A stretch of 64,000 bases of DNA from Sporosarcina sp. NCCP-2716 (GTDB lineage Bacteria > Bacillota > Bacilli > Bacillales_A > Planococcaceae). Position numbers and translations under genes: made by a program. Positions 8,907 to 16,516 of this stretch are shown in pieces. The notes below the pieces were generated by a model. The model saw nothing but the letters and a program-made list of their open reading frames with translations, was not told the origin of the DNA and made no database searches. The stretch covers positions 224,271 to 288,270 of the forward strand of contig NZ_BRCF01000002.1 in the NCBI RefSeq assembly GCF_023707985.1, given 5' to 3'. Within the stretch, counting starts at the first letter, position 1. Every line of letters begins with the position of its first letter.

Positions 8907-10040
8907 TCACTCCTTCACAATATGCTTCAGAACGGACGGAACAGAGAATGTCAATTCCGTGCCGCCTCCAGGTGCGGGTGTAATCCGCAATGCACCATTG
9001 ACGAATTCAAGACGCTCCCTCATCCCTTCGAGCCCATTTCCGGGCAGGGCGGCGCGTCCTTCCAGAAATCCGATCCCATCATCGATAACGGAGATGGCAT
9101 AGCTGTCGCCAGCAGGGTGGAACGTAATACCGCATCGCTTGGCGAAACTGTGTTTGACGACATTCGTCACTGCTTCCTTCAAGCACATGCTCAGTACATT
9201 CTCGCCGATCGGTGTGATCGTTTCGTAAACTGGCGTTCCGGTTACGCCAACCTCGATTTCAGCCGCCCGCAACACTTGCCTGACACGTTCCAGTTCTTCG
9301 GGAAGCCGGACGGCACGCATCGTGGACACCAATTCCCGTACTTCGTTCAGAGCGATGCTTGCCGTCTGGCGGATATCCCTCACCTCTTGCGCCGCCCGCT
9401 CTGGATCGCGGCCTATCAGCTTCCCTGCCAGATCACTTTTCAGCCCGATCAGGGAAAGCTTCTGTCCGAGTGTATCGTGCAAGTCACGTGCGATTCGCTG
9501 CCGCTCCGCGACCAGCGTCAGTTCGGATATCCGTTCCTGTGCGAATTCCAGCTGGCCTTCCAGCTTCTCCTGCTTGTTGCGGTTGAACAGGTTGAATGGC
9601 AGCAGGACGACTCCGATCAGCGTCAAGATCAGGAAATGCACCTGGGGCAGGAAGAGCTCGATCTCCAGGAAGAAGCCCGCTACGATTGCGCCTATCGTCA
9701 CCGCGATGTGAACGCCATACATGATGAAAAATCCGGCGGGCCGTCTGATGTTGCCGATGAAAAAAGCGGTAAACAGCGCCAGGTAGACATAGCCGAACAG
9801 CAGTGTGAGCCCGACGGTGATCGCCATTTCGAGAGAGACCCACATATAGACGAGGCCGCTTTTCGATTTGAAGGAGAACCGGTAGCAGAGGAAGAACAAA
9901 AAGACCATAATGATCCCGATTGCGATGCTGACCGGCTCGGATGTCCTGAATATGAAGAAGAAGGGCAGCACACAGAAAATCACCCATATGTACACGCTGA
10001 GCCATGGATTCCGGGGAAACAGGTTATACCAGCTATCCAT
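8907..10040 (-). CDS. desK: Thermosensor histidine kinase DesK
   Basis: Membrane kinase of 377 residues with about five hydrophobic segments within residues 13-150, a coiled linker (about 153-180), the DHp motif RIARDLHDTLGQKL with His188 (the same position as in B. subtilis DesK) and a HATPase domain with DDGIGF and GNGLEGMRERL. Polar residues Arg10 and Asn11 precede the first membrane segment, as in the lipid-exposed sensor end of DesK. It senses membrane order and signals to DesR. The gene follows the des terminator and has its own GGGAGG. Confidence 0.94.
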   Translation of the reverse strand: MDSWYNLFPRNPWLSVYIWVIFCVLPFFFIFRTSEPVSIAIGIIMVFLFFLCYRFSFKSKSGLVYMWVSLEMAITVGLTLLFGYVYLALFTAFFIGNIRRPAGFFIMYGVHIAVTIGAIVAGFFLEIELFLPQVHFLILTLIGVVLLPFNLFNRNKQEKLEGQLEFAQERISELTLVAERQRIARDLHDTLGQKLSLIGLKSDLAGKLIGRDPERAAQEVRDIRQTASIALNEVRELVSTMRAVRLPEELERVRQVLRAAEIEVGVTGTPVYETITPIGENVLSMCLKEAVTNVVKHSFAKRCGITFHPAGDSYAISVIDDGIGFLEGRAALPGNGLEGMRERLEFVNGALRITPAPGGGTELTFSVPSVLKHIVKE

Positions 10041-10086
10041 CCGTGTTCCCTCCCTTATTGTTTCCTTTCAGTGTACCGGTTCAAAA

Positions 10087-10117
10087 GAAAAAAAGCCATC
10101 TCCCTGGAGAAGATGGC
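10087..10117 (-). terminator. Terminator after des
   Basis: On the minus strand GCCATCT (10117-10111) pairs with AGATGGC (10101-10095) and is followed by TTTTTTTC. Confidence 0.85.
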
Positions 10118-10126
10118 TTCAGTCAG

Positions 10127-11179
10127 TTATTTCGTCTCTAATGATGTCTTCTCGGGTTTCAGGGCGATGGACACCGGCGTCAGTTTGGCTGCATTGCGGA
10201 CCTCGCGGAAGGTGATGAATTTCTTATGTTCCGGATCGTACACTTTGTACCGGAGAGACTCCAGACTCTTCTTCACATCGATGGTCGTCGCCTTCTGAAG
10301 TGGCGGTGTCAGCTCATGCGCCATCTCCAGATTGTAGTTCGGCACACGCGGCGCCAGATGATGAACGTGGTGGAAGCCGATATTACCGGTAGCCCACTGG
10401 AGCACTTTCGGCAGCTTGTAATACGAACTGCCTTCCACTGCCGCCTTCACATAATCCCACTCGGATTCCTCTTCGAAATACGAGTCTTCGAACGTGTGCT
10501 GGATGTAGAACAGCCAGATGCCGAGCGCGCCTGCTGTGAACATCGTGATTCCCTGGACGATGACGAAGGCCTGCCAGCCGACCAGCAGGATCATCCCTGT
10601 GTAAAGGACGACCAATGCAGCGTTGATGAAATACGTATTCAGCCGTTCTTTGCGTCGTGCATCCTTCCGGTTGAACCGGCTCGAGATCAGGACAAGGTAA
10701 AGAGGGCCGAAACCGAACATGACGAGCGGATTCCGGTAGAAACGGTAGCTGAGGCGCTGCCAGAAAGAGGCTTGCTGATACTCCTCGACCGTCATCACCC
10801 AAATATCGCCGACTCCCCGTTTGTCCAGATTTGAACTGGTCGCATGGTGGATGGCATGCTCGCGCTTCCACTTCTCATACGCAAACAGTGTGAGCACACC
10901 TGTAAATGTACCGACAATGTCATTCGCTTTCTTGTTCTTGAAAAACGATCCGTGTGTGCAGTCATGGAAAATGATGAATGTCCGCACGACAAACCCGGAA
11001 GCGATGATACAGAGACCTGCTGTCAGCCAGATCGATACGGAAAGTGCCTGGTAGGCAGCAAACCAGAGGATCAACAGCGGCGGAATGGTGTTCAGCAGTT
11101 GGATTATACTTTTCTTCTTGTCTGATTTCGCAAATGGAGCCACGTTTTTGTGCAGCTGTTTCGTTTTTTCTTTACTCAT
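10127..11179 (-). CDS. des: Acyl-lipid desaturase Des
   Basis: Membrane fatty-acid desaturase of 350 residues that introduces a double bond into phospholipid acyl chains when the membrane stiffens. The three His boxes of the di-iron site are HDCTH, HAIHH and HHVHH, in the usual order and spacing. Several long hydrophobic segments separate them. Size and neighbours match B. subtilis Des, which is controlled by DesK/DesR, encoded just downstream here. ATG at 11179 follows GGAGGC. The leader contains two inverted repeats and a GTCATGAC palindrome. Confidence 0.93.
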   Translation of the reverse strand: MSKEKTKQLHKNVAPFAKSDKKKSIIQLLNTIPPLLILWFAAYQALSVSIWLTAGLCIIASGFVVRTFIIFHDCTHGSFFKNKKANDIVGTFTGVLTLFAYEKWKREHAIHHATSSNLDKRGVGDIWVMTVEEYQQASFWQRLSYRFYRNPLVMFGFGPLYLVLISSRFNRKDARRKERLNTYFINAALVVLYTGMILLVGWQAFVIVQGITMFTAGALGIWLFYIQHTFEDSYFEEESEWDYVKAAVEGSSYYKLPKVLQWATGNIGFHHVHHLAPRVPNYNLEMAHELTPPLQKATTIDVKKSLESLRYKVYDPEHKKFITFREVRNAAKLTPVSIALKPEKTSLETK

Positions 11180-11223
11180 GACAGCCTCCTCAGCCGAACG
11201 GTCCGAGGTGCCGGCCGTTCTGT

Positions 11224-11257
11224 GATACCCTTATCATACTGCCGATGAAAGGGTATC
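11224..11257 (-). promoter_or_regulatory. Inverted repeat in the des leader
   Basis: GATACCCTT (11224-11232) and AAGGGTATC (11249-11257) are perfect complements with a 16-base loop and no following T run. A second stem (GAACGG 11196-11201 / CCGTTC 11215-11220) lies just before the ribosome binding site of des. Both would be in the 5' untranslated RNA. Confidence 0.6.
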
Positions 11258-11271
11258 CAACAGGCATGAAT

Positions 11272-11301
11272 GTCATGACTTTCAACGTGTTAAGTGTCAT
11301 G
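11272..11301 (-). promoter_or_regulatory. Candidate DesR-binding region upstream of des
   Basis: GTCATGAC (11272-11279) is a perfect palindrome, and GTCATG recurs at 11296-11301, 24 bases apart. It lies upstream of the desaturase gene where DesR would act. Assignment to DesR is inference from position. Confidence 0.35.
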
Positions 11302-11328
11302 TTTTGTGAAATCATTCACAAATTATTA

Positions 11329-12069
11329 CTACTTCAACATGCCGCCATCGACTTCCAGCACGGTCCCATTAACGAATCCCGCTTCTTCGGACGCGAGGAA
11401 CAGGTAGGCGTTCGCTACGTCTTCAGGCGTTCCGAGACGCGGTGACGGCGTCAGCTGGCGGATCTGTGCCGCCACTTTTTCAGGGATCGTGTGGATCATC
11501 TCTGTTTCGATGAACCCCGGAGCGACGGCATTGGCCGTCACCCCTTTCGGTCCGAACTCTTTGGCCCATGTTCTCGTCAGGCCGACAACAGCTGCCTTCG
11601 AAGCCGCATAGTTCGCCTGTCCGACGTTGCCGCCCGTCCCGGCGATCGATGAGGTGCTGATGATCCGGCCATACTCCGCTTCCGCCATCCCGCCGATGAA
11701 CGCTTTCGTACAGTTGAAAATCCCTGTTACATTGACGTCGAGCACTTTTCGGAACGTCTCCGTCTCCATTTTGAGCGTCATGGCGTCCATCGTGATACCT
11801 GCATTGTTCACAAGGATATCCACTTTGCCGAACTGCTGGAGGATCGCCTCAGCCGTCCTGCCCACTTGCAGTTCGTCTGTTACATCCGCCTGGAAAAACG
11901 CGATGTCATTGCCTTCTGCGTGAAGCTGGCGGGCCAATTCATCGCCCGCTTTTTCGTCCATGTCGATGATCGCGACCTGTGCACCCTGCTCACAAAACAG
12001 CCGGGCAGTGACGGCTCCGATCCCTTTCGCTCCGCCTGTTATGACAGCTGTTCTACCGGTAATCCGCAA
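11329..12069 (-). CDS. SDR-family 3-oxoacyl-ACP reductase-like protein
   Basis: Short-chain dehydrogenase of about 246 residues. The nucleotide-binding motif TGGAKGIG is at the N-terminus, NNAGIT in the middle, and the catalytic Ser and YxxxK are in STSSIAGTGG and NYAASKAA. VAPGFIETEM and the DGGMLK end resemble FabG, NADPH-dependent ketoacyl reductase. It lies outside any fab cluster, so the substrate may be another oxoacyl or polyhydroxyalkanoate-type intermediate. TTG at 12069 gives the usual MRITGRTAVITGG start with AGAGGG 8 bases upstream; TTG at 12075 is possible. It is upstream of des. Confidence 0.85.
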   Translation of the reverse strand: MRITGRTAVITGGAKGIGAVTARLFCEQGAQVAIIDMDEKAGDELARQLHAEGNDIAFFQADVTDELQVGRTAEAILQQFGKVDILVNNAGITMDAMTLKMETETFRKVLDVNVTGIFNCTKAFIGGMAEAEYGRIISTSSIAGTGGNVGQANYAASKAAVVGLTRTWAKEFGPKGVTANAVAPGFIETEMIHTIPEKVAAQIRQLTPSPRLGTPEDVANAYLFLASEEAGFVNGTVLEVDGGMLK

Positions 12070-12164
12070 TCCCAACGCCCTCTTCCTCTTAGACTTTCTG
12101 ATAACTCCAAGCATACCACAATCAGGCAAAACAGGCACTGCCTGCTGGAGAAAATACGTCCTTC

Positions 12165-12491
12165 TCAGCTGCTGCGTTCTTCGGCTCCCGCCAAGTTATC
12201 CCGCTGGATATCATAATGCGATGCATGCCAGACGGCTTTCCCATCTTTCAGCAGCAGCACTTGGGGGGATTCGTGTCTGACGCCGGTATCTTCGGCGATT
12301 TTCTGCGATACGTCCCGGGCTGTCTGGACTACGGCCACATACTTTGGCAGCTCTGTTTCATAGAAGAGGAATTCCTGATAGCCCGCTGCACTGATCGGGC
12401 ACGTACTGCTATGTTTCATGACAAATAACGGATGCCCGTCCGACTCCTGTAAGGCGTCCTGCCATTGTTGCAATGTGTGAAGTTCGTTCAT
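12165..12491 (-). CDS. ytxJ: Bacilliredoxin-like protein YtxJ
   Basis: Protein of 108 residues with a thioredoxin-like fold and a single active-site Cys in KHSSTCPIS near residue 32. It matches YtxJ, a monothiol redox protein associated with bacillithiol. SPQVLLLKDGKAVWHASHYD includes the cis-Pro loop. ATG at 12491 has AAGGGA 9 bases upstream; ATG at 12497 is possible but close to it. It implies that the host makes bacillithiol, though no bsh gene is in the window. Confidence 0.88.
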   Translation of the reverse strand: MNELHTLQQWQDALQESDGHPLFVMKHSSTCPISAAGYQEFLFYETELPKYVAVVQTARDVSQKIAEDTGVRHESPQVLLLKDGKAVWHASHYDIQRDNLAGAEERSS

Positions 12492-12695
12492 GTTCATCCA
12501 TCCCTTCGTGTCTATCGTATTTGTAGTGATCGTATGCTGTGCGTTACCTGATTTCCCGGTTGTCGGATTCTGTAAACAGCAGTCATGGGAGTAATGGGGG
12601 TTCCGTGAAATAATTCTCCTATATCGCTTGCATTTTACTCCGGTGTTCGTGAGAATTGGTGGGTGTCTACATGATTACGGAAAGGTATGAATGCA

Positions 12696-13376
12696 ATGCG
12701 TGTTTTAACGGGCAGGTTGACGGCCGCCCTAATTTCCTGTCTCTTACTGGCCGCGGTTTTCGGCTATGTCGCCTATTCGATCAGCAGCGGGGGCATCGTC
12801 CGTTTCGATACGGCAGTCATTAACGCTGTCCAAGGTATGGAATCTCCAGGACTCACCGGGTTCATGAAATTTTTCACGGCGGTCGGTTCGACGAAGACTG
12901 TCTTGGTGATTTGCGCTGTGACTGCCGGGACTCTGCTGTACTTTCGGCAGAAGGCCCAGACAATCCTCTTTGTAGTGGTTATCGGCGGGACGGTTGCCAT
13001 TAACCAAGTGATGAAACTCTTCTTCCACCGTGCACGGCCCGATCTGCACCGGCTGATCGAAATCAGCGGCTACTCCTTCCCGAGCGGGCATACGATGATG
13101 GCGGCGAGCCTCTACGCCATCCTGGCCTTCATCCTCTGGAGGAACATCCGCCATGCCGGACGGATCGTCTGTGCTTTCCTCGCGTTCTTCATGGTTGCGA
13201 TGATCTGCATCAGCCGGATCTACTTGGGTGTCCATTATCCGAGTGATGTCGTCGGCGGACTGTGTGCGAGTACGTTCTGGGTTGTCATCGCAACGAGTGT
13301 CTATGCGGATTACATGAAGCACCGGGCCTCTGCAGGTAAACCGGCTGCCTCCCGTCCGCAGGGTGCCGGGAAATAG
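12696..13376 (+). CDS. PAP2-family membrane phosphatase
   Basis: Membrane protein of 226 residues with about six hydrophobic segments. All three parts of the acid phosphatase signature are present: KLFFHRARP, SFPSGHT and SRIYLGVHYPSDV, carrying the catalytic His residues on the outer face. Family members dephosphorylate undecaprenyl pyrophosphate, phosphatidylglycerophosphate or phosphatidate; the sequence alone does not decide. ATG at 12696 is favoured over 12687 because GGAAAGG ends 10 rather than 1 base upstream. The next gene starts 11 bases after its stop. Confidence 0.88.
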   Translation: MRVLTGRLTAALISCLLLAAVFGYVAYSISSGGIVRFDTAVINAVQGMESPGLTGFMKFFTAVGSTKTVLVICAVTAGTLLYFRQKAQTILFVVVIGGTVAINQVMKLFFHRARPDLHRLIEISGYSFPSGHTMMAASLYAILAFILWRNIRHAGRIVCAFLAFFMVAMICISRIYLGVHYPSDVVGGLCASTFWVVIATSVYADYMKHRASAGKPAASRPQGAGK

Positions 13377-13387
13377 GAGGCGGACAG

Positions 13388-13717
13388 ATGAATCCATTCA
13401 CTGCGAAGACAGTTCAGCTGATCCGGTCGATCCCTGAAGGCCGCGTCATGACGTACGGACAGGTGGCGGCGGCTGCAGGGAACCGCCGGGCTGCGCGGCA
13501 GGTTGTGCGCGTCCTCCATTCCATGAGTGCGGCGGAGCAGCTGCCATGGCACCGGATCATCAACGCGAAAGGCGGTATTTCCGCGCCAGCAGACGCAGCA
13601 GGGAAAGGGATCCTCCAGCGGGACCTGCTCGAAGCGGAAGGGATCGTTTTCCGGGAAGACGGCACGGTCGACCTGGAAGCCTGCCGGTGGTTCCCGCCTG
13701 ACGCTGAGATGGAGTGA
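13388..13717 (+). CDS. Alkyltransferase-like (ATL) DNA-damage recognition protein
   Basis: Protein of 109 residues matching the DNA-binding domain of O6-alkylguanine-DNA alkyltransferase. YGQVAAAAGNRRAARQVVR is the helix-turn-helix with the Arg finger. The active-site motif normally PCHRV reads PWHRI, so the acceptor Cys is replaced by Trp. That is the mark of ATL proteins, which bind alkylated guanine without repairing it and hand it to nucleotide excision repair. It follows the PAP2 gene with a good AGGAGG. Confidence 0.9.
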   Translation: MNPFTAKTVQLIRSIPEGRVMTYGQVAAAAGNRRAARQVVRVLHSMSAAEQLPWHRIINAKGGISAPADAAGKGILQRDLLEAEGIVFREDGTVDLEACRWFPPDAEME

Positions 13718-13825
13718 TCCCGGCCGGCCGTGGCCGCAGCGGGACGGCTGGCCGATCCGCCATTGAAGGATCGGGGCCGGCATGGTAAAGTTAAGACAAT
13801 GATCTGGCAAAGGAGGGGCTTCTAC

Positions 13826-13918
13826 ATGTGGTTCGTATATATTATGTTTGCTTTGTTTGCTTTCATCCTTGTTGGAAGTGTGGCAGGAGTCGCACTGTCA
13901 TACAAAAACCATAAATAA
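13826..13918 (+). CDS. 30-residue single-span membrane protein
   Basis: Tiny frame with AAAGGAGGGG ending 7 bases before its ATG and a strong terminator directly after its stop, which together argue that it is real. The product has one hydrophobic segment (about residues 2-25, rich in Phe, Val and Ala) and a basic end SYKNHK, suggesting the C-terminus is inside the cell. I do not recognise a family. Confidence 0.65.
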   Translation: MWFVYIMFALFAFILVGSVAGVALSYKNHK

Positions 13919-13921
13919 TAC

Positions 13922-13969
13922 AAAAAAGGCTGCTGCAGGAGGGAGTACCCCTCTTGCGGCAGCCTTTTT
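13922..13969. terminator. Bidirectional terminator
   Basis: AAAAAAGGCTGC... pairs with ...GCGGCAGCCTTTTT through a long stem including GAGGG/CCCTC. It serves the 30-residue gene on the plus strand and the thioesterase gene on the minus strand. Confidence 0.85.
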
Positions 13970-14445
13970 CAATGTTCCATTTCCATGCGCTGTTTGCGGT
14001 GGAGACGCCGGGCCGGAGCCGTTTCGAAAATGCGTTTTTCCCCTTCGCTTTCCGGGATGACGCCAGGTACGGGTGTCGGGCGGTTGTCCGGTCCCATCGC
14101 AACCATCGTCAGGAACGATTCCGTCGTCATCTTCCGTTCGTTCGTCAGCGGGTTTGCTGAGTGCACCATGACATACACTTCCATGGATGTCCTGCCTGTC
14201 GAGCTTACATTCGCTTCCAGTTCCAGTACATCCCCGACGACAGCGGATGACAGGAAGTCGACAGAATCGATCGAGGCGGTGACGACAGGTGTCCGGGCAT
14301 GCTTCATGGCAGTGATCGCTGCGATTTCATCGATATAGGCAAGCACCTTCCCGCCGAAGATCGTGTCCAGATGGTTCGCATCCGGCGGCAGGACGAGTTT
14401 CGTTTGGATAGTTCTGGAGTCGCTCATTTTACGTGGTTCCATCAT
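13969..14445 (-). CDS. Hot-dog acyl-CoA thioesterase (YkhA-like)
   Basis: Protein of 158 residues of the cytosolic acyl-CoA hydrolase family. NHLDTIFGGKVLAYIDEIAA contains the usual catalytic Asn/Asp and helix, and VDFLSSAVVGDVLELEA the dimer strand. It would cleave medium or long acyl-CoA to free acid and CoA. ATG at 14445 or 14442 follows AAGGAG by 5 or 8 bases; the upstream ATG at 14460 overlaps that site. The C-terminal tail is basic and probably disordered. Confidence 0.88.
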   Translation of the reverse strand: MMEPRKMSDSRTIQTKLVLPPDANHLDTIFGGKVLAYIDEIAAITAMKHARTPVVTASIDSVDFLSSAVVGDVLELEANVSSTGRTSMEVYVMVHSANPLTNERKMTTESFLTMVAMGPDNRPTPVPGVIPESEGEKRIFETAPARRLHRKQRMEMEH

Positions 14446-14484
14446 TTCAGCTCCTTGCATTCTATTCCTTCCGGGCCGGCAGGT

Positions 14485-15429
14485 TTACAGTGTCTGTCCC
14501 TGCCCGCTGAACCGGCGCACGGCACACAGTCTGCCGGCATAAGGGGTGTTTTCCAGTTTACTCAGCTCGACGGTTCCGCTCTTGCTGGACGTGGCGTGGA
14601 TCATCTGGTCGTCGCCGTAGTAGAAGCCGACATGTGTAATATTACCGGAGTTCTCCCCTGTGAAGAACAGAAGATCTCCGCGCCGCCAGCTTTCCGGTTC
14701 ATCGACCGCGACGGCTTCTCCTTCAGCCACCTGGTCGTTCGCGTCCCGGGAGATGTACATACCGCTTGCTTTCATCATATTATACGTCAAGCCTGAGCAG
14801 TCATACCCGTACGATGACATGCCTCCCCAGAAGTACGGAAGATCGAGGAAATCGACAGCCCGTTCCGCTGCCTCCTGCGCGGTTTTCTTCTTAAACCGGT
14901 GGATGGAAGGGGCGGTGTCTATGTCTGCTGCACGGAGGAGCCGGCGGCCGTGCGGCGTGGCGACAGCCGCCCAGCCGTCCTCCATGCCGAGCAGCGGCAG
15001 GATCGAATTGAACGGGATGACGAGTGTGTCGGGCGTCCGGTCCGCAAGCCATACTTGACACTTCGGCACGTCGACCCGCACAACCCCTTCCGGATCATCG
15101 AGCGGTACCGCTTCCTTCAGCTGGGCAGCAGGCACGAAGCCCGGATAGCCGCGCTCATCTTTACTGGAAGGCTGCCAGACCGCAATAATTTTCGCCCAGC
15201 CGTTGTCGATCGACTCGACAATGACCGGCTCCCCGTAGAGAAGCTGGCTCTGCACACGACTTTCTTTACAGAGGGCGAACCGCTGCTCCAGATCCATGGC
15301 GGCTAGCCAGCTGTTCATGCTGAGTGGCTCTGCAATCCCTGCTGCATCCATTGGGCGCGCCGACTCCGGTGATGTCCAGATGGTCGCGACAGGCACCGTA
15401 CACTCCCACATCGTCTCTAGCTGTTGCAT
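14485..15429 (-). CDS. NlpC/P60 (C40) cell-wall peptidase, YkfC-like
   Basis: Protein of 314 residues with two SH3-like segments (about 50-115 and 120-175) before a C40 domain (about 185-305). The catalytic Cys is in YGYDCSGLTYN and the His in ITHVGFYYGD, with the third polar His in MIHATSSKSG. It resembles gamma-D-glutamyl-L-diamino acid endopeptidase YkfC, which trims released peptidoglycan peptides in the cytoplasm. No signal peptide is visible, which fits recycling. The LD-carboxypeptidase gene lies directly upstream, 23 bases away. Confidence 0.88.
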   Translation of the reverse strand: MQQLETMWECTVPVATIWTSPESARPMDAAGIAEPLSMNSWLAAMDLEQRFALCKESRVQSQLLYGEPVIVESIDNGWAKIIAVWQPSSKDERGYPGFVPAAQLKEAVPLDDPEGVVRVDVPKCQVWLADRTPDTLVIPFNSILPLLGMEDGWAAVATPHGRRLLRAADIDTAPSIHRFKKKTAQEAAERAVDFLDLPYFWGGMSSYGYDCSGLTYNMMKASGMYISRDANDQVAEGEAVAVDEPESWRRGDLLFFTGENSGNITHVGFYYGDDQMIHATSSKSGTVELSKLENTPYAGRLCAVRRFSGQGQTL

Positions 15430-15452
15430 GATTGATCAGCCTCCTGTTTTCG

Positions 15453-16373
15453 TTACTCCACGCCCGGCAGGATCGTCAGCGTCTTGGCATCCGCATCCAG
15501 CCTGGACAGTGTTCCGAGCGGCACCGCGAAATGCGGTTCGCAGTGGCCGATCTTGAAGCCGCTGACAACCGGCTTGCCGAGTGACCCTGTGTAGAATTCA
15601 AGCACTTCCTCCAAACTGAGGGACGGTTCCTTCTTCGGCTCCGCTTTCGCAAAATCACCGATGACAATCCCGGCCGCATCCGCGAATTTGCCGGCCAGCC
15701 GGAGCTGGTTCATGAGATTATCGACGCGGTACGGTTCTTCCCCTACGTCCTCGATGAGCAGGATCTTCCCTTTCGTGTCGACTTCGAATTTCGTACCGAT
15801 TCCGCTCGCAAGGAGCGACAGGTTGCCGCCGGTCAGTTCACCCGAGGCAACCCCTCCTGCTACTGTTTTCAGCGGGCCGATCTCCTCCGTATAATGCAGT
15901 TCCATCGGTTCGAACAGCTGCTGGAACAGCTTCGCTGACAGTTCATGGAACGTGTCTTTGCCAACGCAGGAAGCGAGCATCGGTCCGTGGAAAGTGACGA
16001 GCTCGGAATACGTTCCGATCGCTGTATGTAAATAGGTGATGTCGCTGAATCCCCAGAAGACTTTCGGGTTTTCCCGGATCAGCTGATAGTCGAGCCTGTC
16101 GGCGTAGCGGGCGGATCCATAGCCACCGCCAGCACATAAGATGCCGTCGATGTCCGGATCGGCGAACATGGCCTCGATATCCGCAAGCCGATCGTCATCC
16201 GTGCCGGCCAAATAACCGTTGACGTCTTTGACGTGCCGGCCGAGTTTCCATTTCAGGCCGAGTTTTTCGAGGAATGCATACGAACGTTCGAGACTTTCCT
16301 GGTTCGGCGGGCTGGCGGGTGCAACGATTCCAATCGTGTCGCCCGGCTGCAGCCGTTTCGGTAGTAGGTTCAA
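15453..16373 (-). CDS. LD-carboxypeptidase (S66 family)
   Basis: Protein of 306 residues that removes the terminal D-Ala from murein tetrapeptides. The nucleophile Ser is in FWGFSDITYLH, the Glu in LLIEDVGEEPY and the His in KIGHCEPHFAVPLG, matching the Ser-Glu-His triad of LdcA. TTG at 16373 is the start, with AGGAGG upstream. Together with the downstream C40 peptidase it forms a peptidoglycan-recycling pair like ykfA-ykfC. The epimerase ykfB and transport genes are not nearby. Confidence 0.93.
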   Translation of the reverse strand: MNLLPKRLQPGDTIGIVAPASPPNQESLERSYAFLEKLGLKWKLGRHVKDVNGYLAGTDDDRLADIEAMFADPDIDGILCAGGGYGSARYADRLDYQLIRENPKVFWGFSDITYLHTAIGTYSELVTFHGPMLASCVGKDTFHELSAKLFQQLFEPMELHYTEEIGPLKTVAGGVASGELTGGNLSLLASGIGTKFEVDTKGKILLIEDVGEEPYRVDNLMNQLRLAGKFADAAGIVIGDFAKAEPKKEPSLSLEEVLEFYTGSLGKPVVSGFKIGHCEPHFAVPLGTLSRLDADAKTLTILPGVE

Positions 16374-16451
16374 TCGACTTCCTCCTTCGTTTGTCTGGCT
16401 GCTTTCCAGTCTATCATATTATCAGGGAAAGCAGAAAAGCCTTGCCGCATC

Positions 16452-16500
16452 GAAAAGGGCAGCTCCGCCAGTGAGTGGTGAACACCTGGCGGCACTGCCC
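16452..16500 (-). terminator. Terminator after the DUF4003 gene
   Basis: On the minus strand GGGCAGTGCCGCCAG and CTGGCGGAGCTGCCC form a long stem followed by TTTTC. Confidence 0.8.
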
Positions 16501-16516
16501 GGCTTATGTAGGGGGA

